Assembly (NCBI GenBank): GCA_963728985.1
Contig: CAVSME010000003.1
Coordinates: forward strand, 558,001 to 622,000
From: DASXAI01 sp963728985
GTDB taxonomy: Bacteria; Actinomycetota; Acidimicrobiia; Acidimicrobiales; Ilumatobacteraceae
Direction: 5' to 3'
DNA: 64,000 nt
Part shown: in pieces, positions 8,344 through 17,520 of the stretch
How the letters are laid out: each line of letters begins with the position of its first letter
How positions within the stretch are numbered: the stretch's first letter is position 1
Program-made: the position numbers and the translations under genes
Notes under the pieces: model-generated
Database searches by the model: none
What the model was told of the DNA's origin: nothing
Seen by the model: only the letters and a program-made list of their open reading frames with translations

Positions 8344-9402
8344 TCACGCGCTCAGGACGTTCGACCCGCCCGTGATCGTCGGGTAGAGGGCGTCGGCGCC
8401 GCCGGCGGCCAGCGCCCGGCCGAGGCGGCTGCTCCACCACGTGTCGTCGCCGTACTCGCGGCGCCACGACCACAGGCGCCGGCTGAAGTGCTGCAGCGGG
8501 TACTCCTGCGTCATGCCCATGGCGCCATGGGCCTGATGGGCCGCCCGCGTCGCGGCCGCCGCGGCCTGGCCGGCGAGGACCTTGGCGGCGGCGATCTCGA
8601 ACGTGGCCGGGCCCCGCTCCGCAGCGGCGGCGGCGACCTCGGCCGCCATCGTGACGAGCGCCGCCTCCTGCGCGCCGTGCACGAGGTGCTGCTGGACCGC
8701 TTGGAACTGCGCGACGGGCCGACCGAACTGGCGGCGCTGGCGGGTGTACTCCACCGTGATCCGGTTCATGCGGTCGAGGGCACCGGCCATCAGCAACGTC
8801 CGCGTGAGCGCGCCCCGCTGCCGCAGCGCGTCCGGATCGATCCCGGCGGGCGCCGGTGCGATGTCGGCCGGGACCCGGTCGAAGACGAGCGTGTCGCGCG
8901 GCTCGCCGGCGAGGTTGGTGCCGGGCTCGACCGACGCCGCGTCAGTGGCCATCGCTGCCACCACCCACCCCTCGCCGTCAGCGAGGAGCGCGACGACGCG
9001 CTCCGCCCGCCGGCCCCACGCGACGCGCGTCGCGCGGCCGGACACGGTGCGGCCCGACAGCGCCAGAGTGTCACCCGGTTGGCCGGGCACGACGGTGACC
9101 GGGCCATCGGGCAGCGCCAGGCCGGCCGCGGCGGCGAGCCAGCCGCCGAGCAGACCGGTCTCGGCCAGTGGGATCGGTGCCGCGTAGCTGCCGGCCACGC
9201 GGAGGATGGCGGCGGCGTCGGTCACCGTCCCGCCGGAGCCGCCAGCGGTCTCGGCGATCGACACCCAGGGAAAGCCGGCGTCGGCGACCGCCTGCCACAC
9301 GTCGCCGGCCCATCCCTCGCCTTCGGCCCGCTGCACCGCCTCGTGGGTGCATGTCGCGGCGAAGAGTCGGCTGGCGCTGTCGATGAGCAGTTGGTCGGTC
9401 AT
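8344..9402 (-). CDS. Acyl-CoA dehydrogenase, second subunit of a coupled pair
   Basis: A 352-residue acyl-CoA dehydrogenase family protein with a divergent N-terminal half. The C-terminal helical domain is typical (RQRRQFGRPVAQFQAVQQHL, AHQAHGAMGMTQEYPLQ). ATG 9402 overlaps the upstream dehydrogenase stop in an ATGA junction, so the two are translationally coupled. Such adjacent unequal pairs form alpha2beta2 enzymes in actinobacterial steroid side-chain oxidation. By analogy this may be a heterotetramer, with one active site per dimer. It is convergent with the SDR gene. Confidence 0.88.
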   Translation of the reverse strand: MTDQLLIDSASRLFAATCTHEAVQRAEGEGWAGDVWQAVADAGFPWVSIAETAGGSGGTVTDAAAILRVAGSYAAPIPLAETGLLGGWLAAAAGLALPDGPVTVVPGQPGDTLALSGRTVSGRATRVAWGRRAERVVALLADGEGWVVAAMATDAASVEPGTNLAGEPRDTLVFDRVPADIAPAPAGIDPDALRQRGALTRTLLMAGALDRMNRITVEYTRQRRQFGRPVAQFQAVQQHLVHGAQEAALVTMAAEVAAAAAERGPATFEIAAAKVLAGQAAAAATRAAHQAHGAMGMTQEYPLQHFSRRLWSWRREYGDDTWWSSRLGRALAAGGADALYPTITGGSNVLSA

Positions 9403-10535
9403 GTCTCCAGCCCCTTCGCCGCCACCGATCGCAGGATCTCGATGGTGCCGCCCCGGATCGTGAACGACGGAGCCGTCAGGATGGCGCCGGCCAGCAGGCG
9501 CTCGAACAGCGACACCGAGGCCGTGGACGGTTCGAAGTCGACCAGCTGGAGCACCCGTTCGAGCACGTCTTGCTCGAACCGCGTGCCCATCTCCTTCACG
9601 AGGGCCGACTCCAGCGCCGGGGCCTCGCCCCGATCGATCTTGCGGGCCACCGACAGCGACAGCTGCCGCAGCGCCCACCAGCGGGAGACGGCGTCGCCGA
9701 GCAGCAACGAGCCCCGCTCACCGGCGGCGTCGTCGGCGTGCTCCCGCAGCCAATTCTCGACGACCAGGTAGGTGGACAGCCAGCGGTCGGGTCCGCCGCG
9801 CTCGTACGCCAGCTCGGAGGTGTTCTGGGTCCATCCCATGCCGACGTCACCGAGGACGAGCTCGTCGGGAACGTAGACGTCGTTCAGGACGACCTCGTTG
9901 AAGTGGGAGCTCCCGTCCAGGTACGGGATCGGGTGGACCTCCAAGCCGTCGCTGTGCAGATCGACGAGGAGCTGGCTGAGCCCGCGGTGGCGATCATCCT
10001 CCTCGCTCGTGCGACACAGCACGACGAACCAATCGTTCTCGTACGCGCCGCTGGTCCAGATCTTGGTGCCGTTCACGAGCCACCCGTCCTGGGCGCGCGT
10101 GGCCCGGGTGGCCACCGAGGCCAGATCGCTCCCCGAGTCCGGTTCGCTCATGCCGATCGAGAAGGACAGCTCCCCGCGGCAGATCGCGGGGAGGAACCGC
10201 TCCTTCTGGGCGTCGGTGCCGAAGCGGTTGATCACCGGTCCACTCTGGCGATCGGCGACCCAATGGTGACCGACGGGCGCGCCCCACCTCAGCAATTCCT
10301 CGACGACGACGAACCGATCGACGGCGCTCCGGTCCCTCCCGCCGTAGCGGGCGGGCAAGGCCATGCCCACCCAGCCGTGAGCGGCGAGCGCCTTGGAGAA
10401 CGCCGGATCGCGATGGGCACCCATCCCGAGGCCGGGCTCGAAACCACCGCGCGGCAGTTCGGACGCGAGGAACGCCCGCACCTCGGCCTGCAGCGCAAGC
10501 TCGTCGGCCGTCAGCTCTGTCGGCTCGAATCGCAT
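9399..10535 (-). CDS. Acyl-CoA dehydrogenase, first subunit of a coupled pair
   Basis: A 378-residue flavin-dependent acyl-CoA dehydrogenase. It contains ARYGGRDRSAVDRFVVVEELLRWGAPVG, the middle-domain SFSIGMSEPDSGSD and NGTKIWTSGAYENDW, and the C-terminal IRGGTIEILRSVAAKGL. It lies 1 base after the amidohydrolase gene and overlaps the next dehydrogenase by 4 bases (ATGA), giving a three-gene operon. Its intact nucleotide-binding C-terminal motif suggests it is the FAD-binding partner; that is an inference from paired FadE enzymes. Confidence 0.9.
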   Translation of the reverse strand: MRFEPTELTADELALQAEVRAFLASELPRGGFEPGLGMGAHRDPAFSKALAAHGWVGMALPARYGGRDRSAVDRFVVVEELLRWGAPVGHHWVADRQSGPVINRFGTDAQKERFLPAICRGELSFSIGMSEPDSGSDLASVATRATRAQDGWLVNGTKIWTSGAYENDWFVVLCRTSEEDDRHRGLSQLLVDLHSDGLEVHPIPYLDGSSHFNEVVLNDVYVPDELVLGDVGMGWTQNTSELAYERGGPDRWLSTYLVVENWLREHADDAAGERGSLLLGDAVSRWWALRQLSLSVARKIDRGEAPALESALVKEMGTRFEQDVLERVLQLVDFEPSTASVSLFERLLAGAILTAPSFTIRGGTIEILRSVAAKGLET

Positions 10536-10536
10536 G

Positions 10537-11526
10537 TCACCGTCCGTTCGTGGCGAGCGTCGGGAGCCGGTAGGCCCGCGCCGCCGTGTCGTGGAAGAGG
10601 TCGAGCTTCTCGGCCGGGGAGAAGGAGGCCGCCATCCGCTTGAACGCGTTCCAGACCTCCACGTAGCCGAAGCAGGCCTTGTCGACCGGGAAGTTGGACT
10701 CGAACATGCAGCGCGACGGGCCGAACGCGTCGATGGCGAACGCGACCTCGCCGCCCCACGCGGCAGCGATCTCCTCGGACGACGCCTTCACCTCCCGCTT
10801 GTCCCAGCGCTCCCCGGACAGCGGCCGTATCAGCGCCCCGACCTTCAGCACCACGTTGTCGCACCCGGCCAGCCCGGGCAGATCGCGGCGCCACACCTCC
10901 CGCACCTCCTCGGCCTTGCCTCGGTACGGTCCGCCGGCGATCGGCACGCAGAGGTGGTTGGCGATGATCGTCACCTCCGCACACGCCCGCGCCAGGTCCG
11001 TCAGCTCGGCGATCTGCGTGTGGTACACCATCGCGTCGAACGAGCAGCCACGCGCTCCGAGCGTGTGCACGCCGGCCCGGAACTCGCTCTCGCCCAGCAG
11101 GCCTGCGCGGGCGGCGTTGTTGCCCATCGGCGCAGCGTCCCACGCCGTCGAGTGACGTATGCCCCGGAACCGCCCGCGTCCAGCGTCATCGAGGGCGGCG
11201 AGCACATCGGCGACGGCCTCGCCCAGCGTCAGGTCGGCGTGCCCGACGATCCCCTCGATCTCGGGACCGGGTGTCTGGGCGCTCGTCTCCGCCGATGCGG
11301 CGACGAACTCGACCTCGCCCACGGGACGGAGCTCGACCGGGCCCTCCTGGCGGTACTCGGAGTGGCATTCGACGAACACGGTCCGCACGACGTTGTGGCC
11401 TGACGTCGTGTCGGCCCGGAGGTCGTCGACCGTGTAGGGGAACCCCGTGTGCCCGGTGTCGAGCCAGAGGTGGTGATGGGCATCGCAGATGGGCTGCTCC
11501 GGCTCCAGGATGGGCTCGCTCGTCAT
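10537..11526 (-). CDS. Amidohydrolase-2 family TIM-barrel hydrolase/decarboxylase
   Basis: A 329-residue metal-dependent TIM barrel. The HxH metal site follows strand 1 (CDAHHHLW, His17 and His19) and a late FESNFPVDK segment supplies the usual end-of-barrel acidic region. Family members hydrolyse lactones or decarboxylate aromatic acids. It begins the operon that continues with the acyl-CoA dehydrogenase pair (gap 1 base). A -10-like TACGGT (minus strand, 11534-11539) ends 7 nt before ATG 11526, so the message may be leaderless. Confidence 0.85.
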   Translation of the reverse strand: MTSEPILEPEQPICDAHHHLWLDTGHTGFPYTVDDLRADTTSGHNVVRTVFVECHSEYRQEGPVELRPVGEVEFVAASAETSAQTPGPEIEGIVGHADLTLGEAVADVLAALDDAGRGRFRGIRHSTAWDAAPMGNNAARAGLLGESEFRAGVHTLGARGCSFDAMVYHTQIAELTDLARACAEVTIIANHLCVPIAGGPYRGKAEEVREVWRRDLPGLAGCDNVVLKVGALIRPLSGERWDKREVKASSEEIAAAWGGEVAFAIDAFGPSRCMFESNFPVDKACFGYVEVWNAFKRMAASFSPAEKLDLFHDTAARAYRLPTLATNGR

Positions 11527-11533
11527 GCTCCGG

Positions 11534-11575
11534 ACCGTAGTCCCGGCCCTGCGTTCGTCCCACTGCCCATAGTGT
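11534..11575. promoter_or_regulatory. Divergent leaderless-type promoters
   Basis: On the minus strand TACGGT (11539-11534) lies 7 nt before the amidohydrolase ATG. On the plus strand TAGTGT (11570-11575) lies 7 nt before the deazaflavin oxidoreductase ATG. Neither gene has a Shine-Dalgarno sequence, and only about 56 bases separate the two starts. Confidence 0.5.
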
Positions 11576-11582
11576 CTCGGAC

Positions 11583-12032
11583 ATGACCGCCATCGAAGGT
11601 GAGTACGCGCCGACCCCGACGAAGTGGGTCCGCGACCAGGTCGAGGAGTACGAGCGCACCAATGGCCGCGAGGGCGCCACCCTGCGCGACACCGGCCTGC
11701 CCGTCATCATCGTCACGATGAAGGGCCGAAAGACCGGCAAAGTGCGCAAGATCGCCCTGATGCGGGTCGAGCACGACGGTGAGTACGCGCTCATCGGATC
11801 CATGGGCGGCGCCCCCAAGCACCCGGTCTGGTACCACAACCTCACGGCCGACCCCTCCACCGTCACCATCCAGGACGGACCCGAGCCGTTTGCCGTGCGC
11901 GTGCACGAGGCCGACGGCGACGAGCGGGAGACATGGTGGCAGCGGGCGGTGGCGGCCTTCCCGCCGTACGCCGAGTACCAGCAGCGCACCGACCGGGTCA
12001 TCCCGGTCCTCATCGCCACCCGGGCAGGCTGA
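11583..12032 (+). CDS. F420-dependent deazaflavin oxidoreductase (Ddn-like)
   Basis: A 149-residue split-barrel protein of the nitroreductase/deazaflavin-dependent family. The pattern MKGRKTGKVRKIALMRVEHDGEYALIGSMGG followed by HPVWYHNLTADP is characteristic and binds the F420 phosphate tail. Such enzymes use reduced F420 to reduce quinones or nitro compounds. It implies that the host makes F420. It stands alone between a divergent operon and an SDR relic that begins at its stop codon. Confidence 0.9.
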   Translation: MTAIEGEYAPTPTKWVRDQVEEYERTNGREGATLRDTGLPVIIVTMKGRKTGKVRKIALMRVEHDGEYALIGSMGGAPKHPVWYHNLTADPSTVTIQDGPEPFAVRVHEADGDERETWWQRAVAAFPPYAEYQQRTDRVIPVLIATRAG

Positions 12033-12345
12033 CTCCGACATCACCGACGAGGCCGAGGTGCTCCGCCTCGTGTCCGCCGCAGATCGGCTTGACCCGCAGC
12101 TGGGCAGCGGAGCTCGCACCCTTCGGCATCACCGTGAACACGGTCGCGCCGGGCTTCAGCCCTGTGGAACGCCACGCCGATGTGCCCGAGGCGACGAGAG
12201 ACGCGTACCTCGGGACCGTGCCCGCCGGCCGGATGGGAACACCGGACGACATCGCCCCGCCGTCAGCTTCCTGGCCTCCGAGGGCGCTGGCTTCGTGACC
12301 GGCCAGCGCATCGTCGTCGACGGCGGCCGGACGCTGGTGCCGTGA
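12031..12345 (+). pseudogene. SDR relic with internal deletion and frameshift
   Basis: Three SDR pieces are recognisable. DITDEAEVLRLVSAA (from 12037) resembles the segment after beta-3. LTRSWAAELAPFGITVNTVAPG (from about 12090) is the region after the catalytic Lys. VSFLASEGAGFVTGQ, ending IVVDGG, is the C terminus. The stretch holding NNAG and the YxxxK active site is missing between pieces one and two, and a one-base loss near 12263 shifts the last piece. The N-terminal Rossmann part is absent. It cannot make a working enzyme. Confidence 0.75.
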
Positions 12346-13194
12346 TCAGGAGGGCTCGAGCCACTCGTTGAACCGTGCGGGCTGCTTGTCGCGGAAGGAC
12401 CGGGCTCCGGCGGTGGCATCGGCGTGGTGGTCCGAGATGGCCGTCTTGGTGGCGATGTCGTCGAGTGCGGGCGGGAACGCCAGCTCGGCGGCGCTGTAGA
12501 TCGACCGCTTGAGCAGTCTCATCGCCACCTGCGGACCGTCCGCCAGTTCCCGGGCGAGATCCATGGCGGCGGCGGTCAGCTCATCGTCGGCCGTCACCTG
12601 GTGGACGAGACCCAGCTCGAGTGCTTCGTCGGCGCCGATGATGCGCTTGCGCATCAGGAAGTCCATCGTCCGGGCGACGCCGAGATGTTGCACGAGCAAC
12701 CAGTGGCCGCCCTCGTCGGGCAGCAGGGCGAAACGCAACGTGGCACTGCCCATGCGCGCCGAGCGCGCCGCGATCCGGAAGTCGCACGCCAGCGCGAACG
12801 AGAACCCGGTCTGGATGGCGAAGCCGTTGATCGCCGCCACGGTGAGCTTGTCGAGGTTGCGCACGGCGACGTTCACGGCCTGGCTCACGGCCCGCAGCGC
12901 GTCATAGGTGCCGAGCGGCGTGTTATGGCCGGCGCCGATCGCTCCGACCATGGTGCCGGCGGTCTCACCGCCATAGCTCTTCATGTCGTCGCCCGCCCAG
13001 AACGCCCGGCCCGTGCCCGTGAACACCAGCACCCGGACGGCGTCGTCCATCTGCGCTCGGGTGAGCAGCTCGACGAGGTCGCGCTTCATCCCGATCGTCG
13101 ACGCGTTCATCGTCTCCGGTCGATCGAACGTCACGGCGAGGATGCCGGGATCCTCCAGCGTGGTCGAGAACCCTTCGAACGTTCCAGCGTCCAT
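12346..13194 (-). CDS. Enoyl-CoA hydratase/isomerase family protein
   Basis: A 282-residue crotonase-fold protein. The oxyanion-hole segments are FWAGDDMKSYGG and NGFAIQTGFSFALACDFRIAA. A glutamate pair typical of hydratases is not clear at the second site (LPDEGG is present). ATG 13194 follows GAGGAGG; sixteen extra in-frame codons lie upstream without support. Likely role: hydration or isomerisation of an enoyl-CoA in beta-oxidation. It converges on the SDR relic and is divergent from the ABC transporter gene. Confidence 0.87.
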   Translation of the reverse strand: MDAGTFEGFSTTLEDPGILAVTFDRPETMNASTIGMKRDLVELLTRAQMDDAVRVLVFTGTGRAFWAGDDMKSYGGETAGTMVGAIGAGHNTPLGTYDALRAVSQAVNVAVRNLDKLTVAAINGFAIQTGFSFALACDFRIAARSARMGSATLRFALLPDEGGHWLLVQHLGVARTMDFLMRKRIIGADEALELGLVHQVTADDELTAAAMDLARELADGPQVAMRLLKRSIYSAAELAFPPALDDIATKTAISDHHADATAGARSFRDKQPARFNEWLEPS

Positions 13195-13247
13195 CTGCCC
13201 TCCTCGGTCGACACGGGACGGTAGTCCGCCCGCAGCGAGCACCGGGA

Positions 13248-13275
13248 AGGTCAGGAGAAGGTCATGAGAAGGTCC
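13248..13275 (+). promoter_or_regulatory. 11-bp direct repeats upstream of the ABC transporter
   Basis: Two consecutive 11-bp units (AGGTCAGGAGA, AGGTCATGAGA) and a partial third (AGGTCC) lie 50-77 bp before ATG 13325. Half-sites at 11-bp phase face the same side of the helix, as in sites for winged-helix response regulators and SARPs. Confidence 0.45.
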
Positions 13276-13324
13276 AATCCGTACCGTCGACGATGCCCGA
13301 CCGACTCGTCACGGAGGCCATTCG

Positions 13325-15023
13325 ATGTCGACCTTGATCGAGAACTGCCCTGCTGAGCCCATCGCCGATCAGTCCGTGCCGGCCCTACGCATCGAAGCGC
13401 ACCAGGTGACCCGAGTGTTGCGCAATGGCACGCCCACGCTGGCCGACGTCTCGCTCACCATCGAGCCGGGACAGCTGGTCGCCATCATCGGCGCCAGCGG
13501 AGCCGGCAAGACCACGCTGGTCGAGACCCTCTCGGGCGTGCGGCTGGCCACATCGGGCCGCGTCTGCTTCGACGGCTGCGACATCCACGAGAACCGCGAG
13601 GCGTTCCGCGGCGTCGTTGGCTACGTCCCCCAGGACGACATCATCCACCGGGAACTGCCGCTGCGAGCGACGATCCGCCACGCCGCCGAGCTGCGCCTGC
13701 CCCACCTCGGAGGCGTCGAGCTGGACCACCTCGTCGACTGCACCATCGCCACGCTGGGCCTGTCCGAACATGCGTCGACGACCGTCGGCCGCCTGAGCGG
13801 AGGGCAGCGCAAACGGGTCAGCATCGCCGTCGAGCTCCTCACCCGGCCCCGCGCCTTCTTCCTCGACGAGCCGACGTCCGGCCTCGACCCAGGCACCGCC
13901 CGCAACCTGCTGACGACCCTGCGGACGCTCGCCGGTAACGGCTCCACGATCGTGCTGACGACCCACAGCCCGGACGACGTCGTGCAGTGTGACCAGGTGA
14001 TCGTGGTCGGTCGCGGTGGTCGGGTCCTGTTCCAGGGGACGCCGGCGCAGGCGCTCCAGGAGTTCGGCGTGATCGACATCGCCAGCGTGTACCGCTGCCT
14101 CGAGGATCAGCCCGAGACGATCCCGGCGCGCCGACCGTCGAGCCCGTCCGAGCCACCGCCGAGTCCGCCGGCCGAGCCCCCGACGAACGCGCCCGCCGCT
14201 CGTGCGAGCATCGCCCGGCAGTGGAACGTGCTGCGGCGGCGCAACGTCGAGGTGCTCGTGCGCAACCGCCTGACGCTGGCCATCATGCTCGGCGCGCCAG
14301 CCCTGGTCATCGGCATGTTCGTGATCCTGTTCCGCCCCAGCGCCTTCGACGCGCAGGGCACCGATCCCCTGGCCGCCGTGGGCGTCACCTACTGGTTGGC
14401 GTTCGCCGCCTTCTTCTTCGGCCTGACGTACGGCCTCCTGCAGATCGTCACCGAGATCGCCGTCGTACGGCGCGAGCGCCACGTCGGGCTCGACATGGGG
14501 CCCTACCTGCTGGCCAAGCTCACGGTGCTCGTCCCTGTCCTGCTCGTCGTCAACGTCGCGATGGTCGCGGCCCTGCAGGCCACCGGCCGGCTCCCCGCCG
14601 ACAGCTGGGCGACCACGGCCCGGCTCGTCTTCGTGCTCCTGCTCGACGCCGTCGTCGCGCTCGACGCTCGGGCTCCTGGCGTCGGCGGCGGTCTCGGAGG
14701 CGTCCCACGCCACCCTCGTGCTGCCGCTGCTGTGCTTCCCCGCCGTCCTGTTCGGCGGCGCCGTCCTCCCGGTGCGGGCCATGGCGACCATCGGCCAAGC
14801 CATCAGCATCACGACGCCGGACCGTTGGGCGTTCGACGCGCTGGCCCGTGTCCTCGGACTCACCACCCGGTTCGACGGCGGTCGCGGCGGCATCGTCTCG
14901 CAGCAGTACGGCAGCGCCTTCGTCGGCTCGATCGTCGCCCCGGTCGTGCTGCTGGTGCTCTTCGCCGCTCTGTTCCTGGCCGGCGCCGTCGCCGTCCTCC
15001 GCCGCCGCACCGCAGCGGACTGA
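13325..15023 (+). CDS. ABCG-like half transporter (ATPase plus permease), frameshifted
   Basis: An N-terminal ATPase domain is followed by a Pro-rich linker and an ABC-2-type membrane domain in one polypeptide. Walker A is GASGAGKT (about residue 57), the signature is LSGGQRKRVSIA and Walker B is AFFLDEPTSGLDP. Membrane segments begin near LTLAIMLGAPALVIGMFVIL. The frame breaks at about 14663 (one extra base). The next frame reads TLGLLASAAVSEASHATLV and continues to the stop at 15023 with further membrane segments and GRGGIVSQQYG. This is either a recent mutation or a sequencing error. Substrate unknown; export is likely for this arrangement. Confidence 0.8.
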
Positions 15024-15036
15024 TCCCCCGACAGGC

Positions 15037-15822
15037 TCAGGAGCCCTGCTCGTTGGCCCGGTTCCACTCCCGGCCCGACATGGAGGCGACGGCCTCCAGC
15101 GTCAGGCCGGTGTGGAGGTCGTCAGCCATGGCCCGGCGCAGCGGGCGCACCAGGGCGTGACGGGTGTTGCGCAGCAGGATCGGGTTCAGGCGGGCCAGGC
15201 CGGCAGCGATCTCCTGGGCCCGAGCCAGCACCTGGTCGCCGGGCAGGACCTCACCCACGATGCCGAGCTGGCGGGCCTCCTCGGCGTGGATCTTCTGGCC
15301 CGTGAGGAGGAAGTAGCGACCTCGGTTGGGGCCGAGGAGCAACGGCCACACGATCTGCATGCTGTCGCCCGGCACGAGGCCGCCCGGGAAGTGGGGGGCG
15401 TCCTGGAAGTAGGTGTGCTCAGCGGCGAGCACGATGTCGCACAGCACGGCCAGCTCCGAGTGGACCGACACCGGACCGTTGACGGCGCCGATCATCGGGA
15501 CCTCGATGGCGAGCATCTGGTCGACGAGGCGGTTGCCCTCCCAGATGATGCGATCCCACACCGTGGCGTTGGCCCGGCCCTCGGCCAGCGGGTTGGGGCC
15601 GTCGCCCAGGCCGATGAACGTGTCGCCGGTGCCCGTGAGGATCACGACCCGGTTCTCGCGGTCGGACGCGATGGCGTTGAAGAGCTCGGGCAGCTCCTGG
15701 TGGGGCGGACCGCCCCACATCAACGACTTGCCCTTCCAGTGCATCCGGATGGTCAGCACGCCGGCGTCGTCACGGGTGACGTCGGCCGTCGAGTACCGAT
15801 CCTTGTACTCGTGAAGCTCCAC
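15037..15822 (-). CDS. Enoyl-CoA hydratase/isomerase family protein
   Basis: A 261-residue crotonase-fold protein starting at GTG 15822. Recognisable parts are VVILTGTGDTFIGLGDG, MIGAVNGPVSVHSELAVLCDIVLAAEHTYFQDAPHFPGGLVPGD and the C-terminal helices. GPVSVHSE replaces the commoner G-rich helix start, so it may be a hydrolase or isomerase rather than a hydratase. It is downstream of the hot-dog gene on the same strand (52-base gap) and convergent with the ABC transporter. Confidence 0.85.
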   Translation of the reverse strand: MELHEYKDRYSTADVTRDDAGVLTIRMHWKGKSLMWGGPPHQELPELFNAIASDRENRVVILTGTGDTFIGLGDGPNPLAEGRANATVWDRIIWEGNRLVDQMLAIEVPMIGAVNGPVSVHSELAVLCDIVLAAEHTYFQDAPHFPGGLVPGDSMQIVWPLLLGPNRGRYFLLTGQKIHAEEARQLGIVGEVLPGDQVLARAQEIAAGLARLNPILLRNTRHALVRPLRRAMADDLHTGLTLEAVASMSGREWNRANEQGS

Positions 15823-15874
15823 CGACTGATCCTGTCACGCTCCCGCCGGACCCGCATCCGCCACGGCGGGGCCG

Positions 15875-16756
15875 TCAGGCCAGCGGGTCCCCGGTGAGCG
15901 GCGCGGGCATGACCGTGCCCCGGGGCCGGAAGATCGTGTGATGGCGGATGCGGGCCAGCTCGGCGCACCCGGGAGTGCCGCTGTCGCCCACGACGAGTCC
16001 GTCGAGCACCTGATACCAGTGGTCCTTGCGGTCGTAGACCTCCACGATCCGCGCCCCGACGACGACTTCCTGGTCGGCTCGGGCGGGCCCCCGGTGCTGG
16101 ATCTGGGTGCGGACGTGGATCGTGGGGCCATAGGTGAAGTTGTGGCGGGTCAGCGGGGCGATGCGGGCGGCCAGGAACCAGGGATGGAGCCCGCCGTCGG
16201 GAACCTGCGACCTCGTCTGGCCCAGGTCGTCGAGGGCGAGCCGGCGCGCCGCATCGGCGGAGACGTAGGCCCCGAGCGGCCGCAGCGCCTCCCCCACCGG
16301 CGCCGTGTCGAGCGTGTACGTGGGGCGCACGTGCGGCGGGTCGACGGCGGGGACGGGCTCGGGCGGATCGATGTCGCCGGCCCATGACGCCGACCCGAGG
16401 CCGACGGTGCCGTCGAGCACCACCCGGTCCCCCACCATGGCACTCACCGTGCGAGCCGCGCCGGCGGTCGCCGACCCGCTCGCCCCGACCACGATGGTCA
16501 CCCGCTCGCCGGCGTAGAGCGGGCGCCGCAGCGTCACGTCGGCCCAGCCGTCGTGGAGCCAGCGGGGACCGAGCACCTCGATGACGGCCTCGGCCACCCA
16601 GCCGTAGGTCCGCACGCCGGCAACGAGGGCACCGGCATAGCCGGCGCTGCTGGCTCCGTCCTCGCCGTGGATCGGGTTGGGAACGCCGACGGGGGGCGGG
16701 TCAGGGGTGGCGGTGACCGATCGGGTCACGGGCTGGTCGAGGGCCGAGGTGGCCAT
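15875..16756 (-). CDS. Hot-dog-fold (MaoC/thioesterase-like) protein
   Basis: A 293-residue protein that looks like two hot-dog repeats. The first half has VEAVIEVLGPRW and RRPLYAGERVTIVV; the second has HNFTYGPTIHVRTQIQHRGPA then GARIVEVYDRKDHWYQVLDG. This suggests a double hot-dog hydratase or thioesterase acting on acyl-CoA. Active-site residues cannot be fixed by eye. A CAGAGT box lies 6 nt before ATG 16756. The neighbouring crotonase gene fits a shared acyl-CoA role. Confidence 0.65.
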   Translation of the reverse strand: MATSALDQPVTRSVTATPDPPPVGVPNPIHGEDGASSAGYAGALVAGVRTYGWVAEAVIEVLGPRWLHDGWADVTLRRPLYAGERVTIVVGASGSATAGAARTVSAMVGDRVVLDGTVGLGSASWAGDIDPPEPVPAVDPPHVRPTYTLDTAPVGEALRPLGAYVSADAARRLALDDLGQTRSQVPDGGLHPWFLAARIAPLTRHNFTYGPTIHVRTQIQHRGPARADQEVVVGARIVEVYDRKDHWYQVLDGLVVGDSGTPGCAELARIRHHTIFRPRGTVMPAPLTGDPLA

Positions 16757-16768
16757 GGCGACACTCTG

Positions 16769-17482
16769 TCACCCGCCGTGCTCGGCGTAGCGGGCGAACT
16801 TCTCCGACGGAGCCCACCGGCTGTAGGTGGGCGACTGGGGCCAGCCCTCGGGCGAGTCCTGCCACTCCTCCTGGCGCCCGTAGGGCAGCAGATCGATGAG
16901 CGGGAAGCTGTAGCTGAGTTGCTCGGTGCCTCGGCCCTGGGTGTTGTACGTCCGGTAGACGGTGTCGCCCCTGCGGAGGAAGACGTTCACCTGGAAGCCG
17001 CCGCCGGCCGGGGCGCCCATGTCGGCGCCGAAGGGGCTGTCGGCCGTGGAGTACCACGTCATCTTGTTGCCGACGCGCGCCTTGTACGCGAGGGCCTCCT
17101 CGATCGGGCCCTGCGTCACGATCACGAAGCGGGCGTCGTAAGCGTCGAGGAACTCGAGCCGGGTGAACTGGCTGGTGAACCCGGTGCATCCCGGGCACTG
17201 CCACTCCTCACCGGGGAACCACATGTGGTGGTACACGATCAGCTGGTGCTTGCCCTCGAACACGTCCACCAGCCGAATGGGGCCGTCGGCGCCGTCGAGG
17301 ACGTAGTCCGGCAGTTCCACCATGGGCAGGCGCCGGCGGGCGGCGGCGATGGCATCGAGCTCGCGAGTAGCGGCCTTCTCCCGTTTGCGCAGGTCGGCCA
17401 CCGCGGCCTCCCAGGTGGCCTCGTCGACGACGGGCGGAACGGCGAGGGCGTCGCCGCCGTCGCGTGCAGCCTTCGGTGACAT
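16769..17482 (-). CDS. DUF899 thioredoxin-like protein
   Basis: A 237-residue protein of the DUF899 family. The hallmark MWFPGEEWQCPGCTGFTSQF contains a CPGC-type pair within a thioredoxin-like fold, followed by RFVIVTQGP and a C-terminal aromatic section (YNTQGRGTEQL). The function of the family is not established. ATG 17482 has GAGAGGAG upstream. The leader region toward 17.6 kb is rich in inverted repeats. Confidence 0.88.
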   Translation of the reverse strand: MSPKAARDGGDALAVPPVVDEATWEAAVADLRKREKAATRELDAIAAARRRLPMVELPDYVLDGADGPIRLVDVFEGKHQLIVYHHMWFPGEEWQCPGCTGFTSQFTRLEFLDAYDARFVIVTQGPIEEALAYKARVGNKMTWYSTADSPFGADMGAPAGGGFQVNVFLRRGDTVYRTYNTQGRGTEQLSYSFPLIDLLPYGRQEEWQDSPEGWPQSPTYSRWAPSEKFARYAEHGG

Positions 17483-17520
17483 GATCGGCTCCTCTCGAGG
17501 GATACGGATCGCAGTCTGCT

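Noticed and set aside
13385..15067. A 560-codon minus-strand frame.
   Set aside because: Antisense to the ABC transporter, whose Walker and signature motifs are clear on the plus strand.
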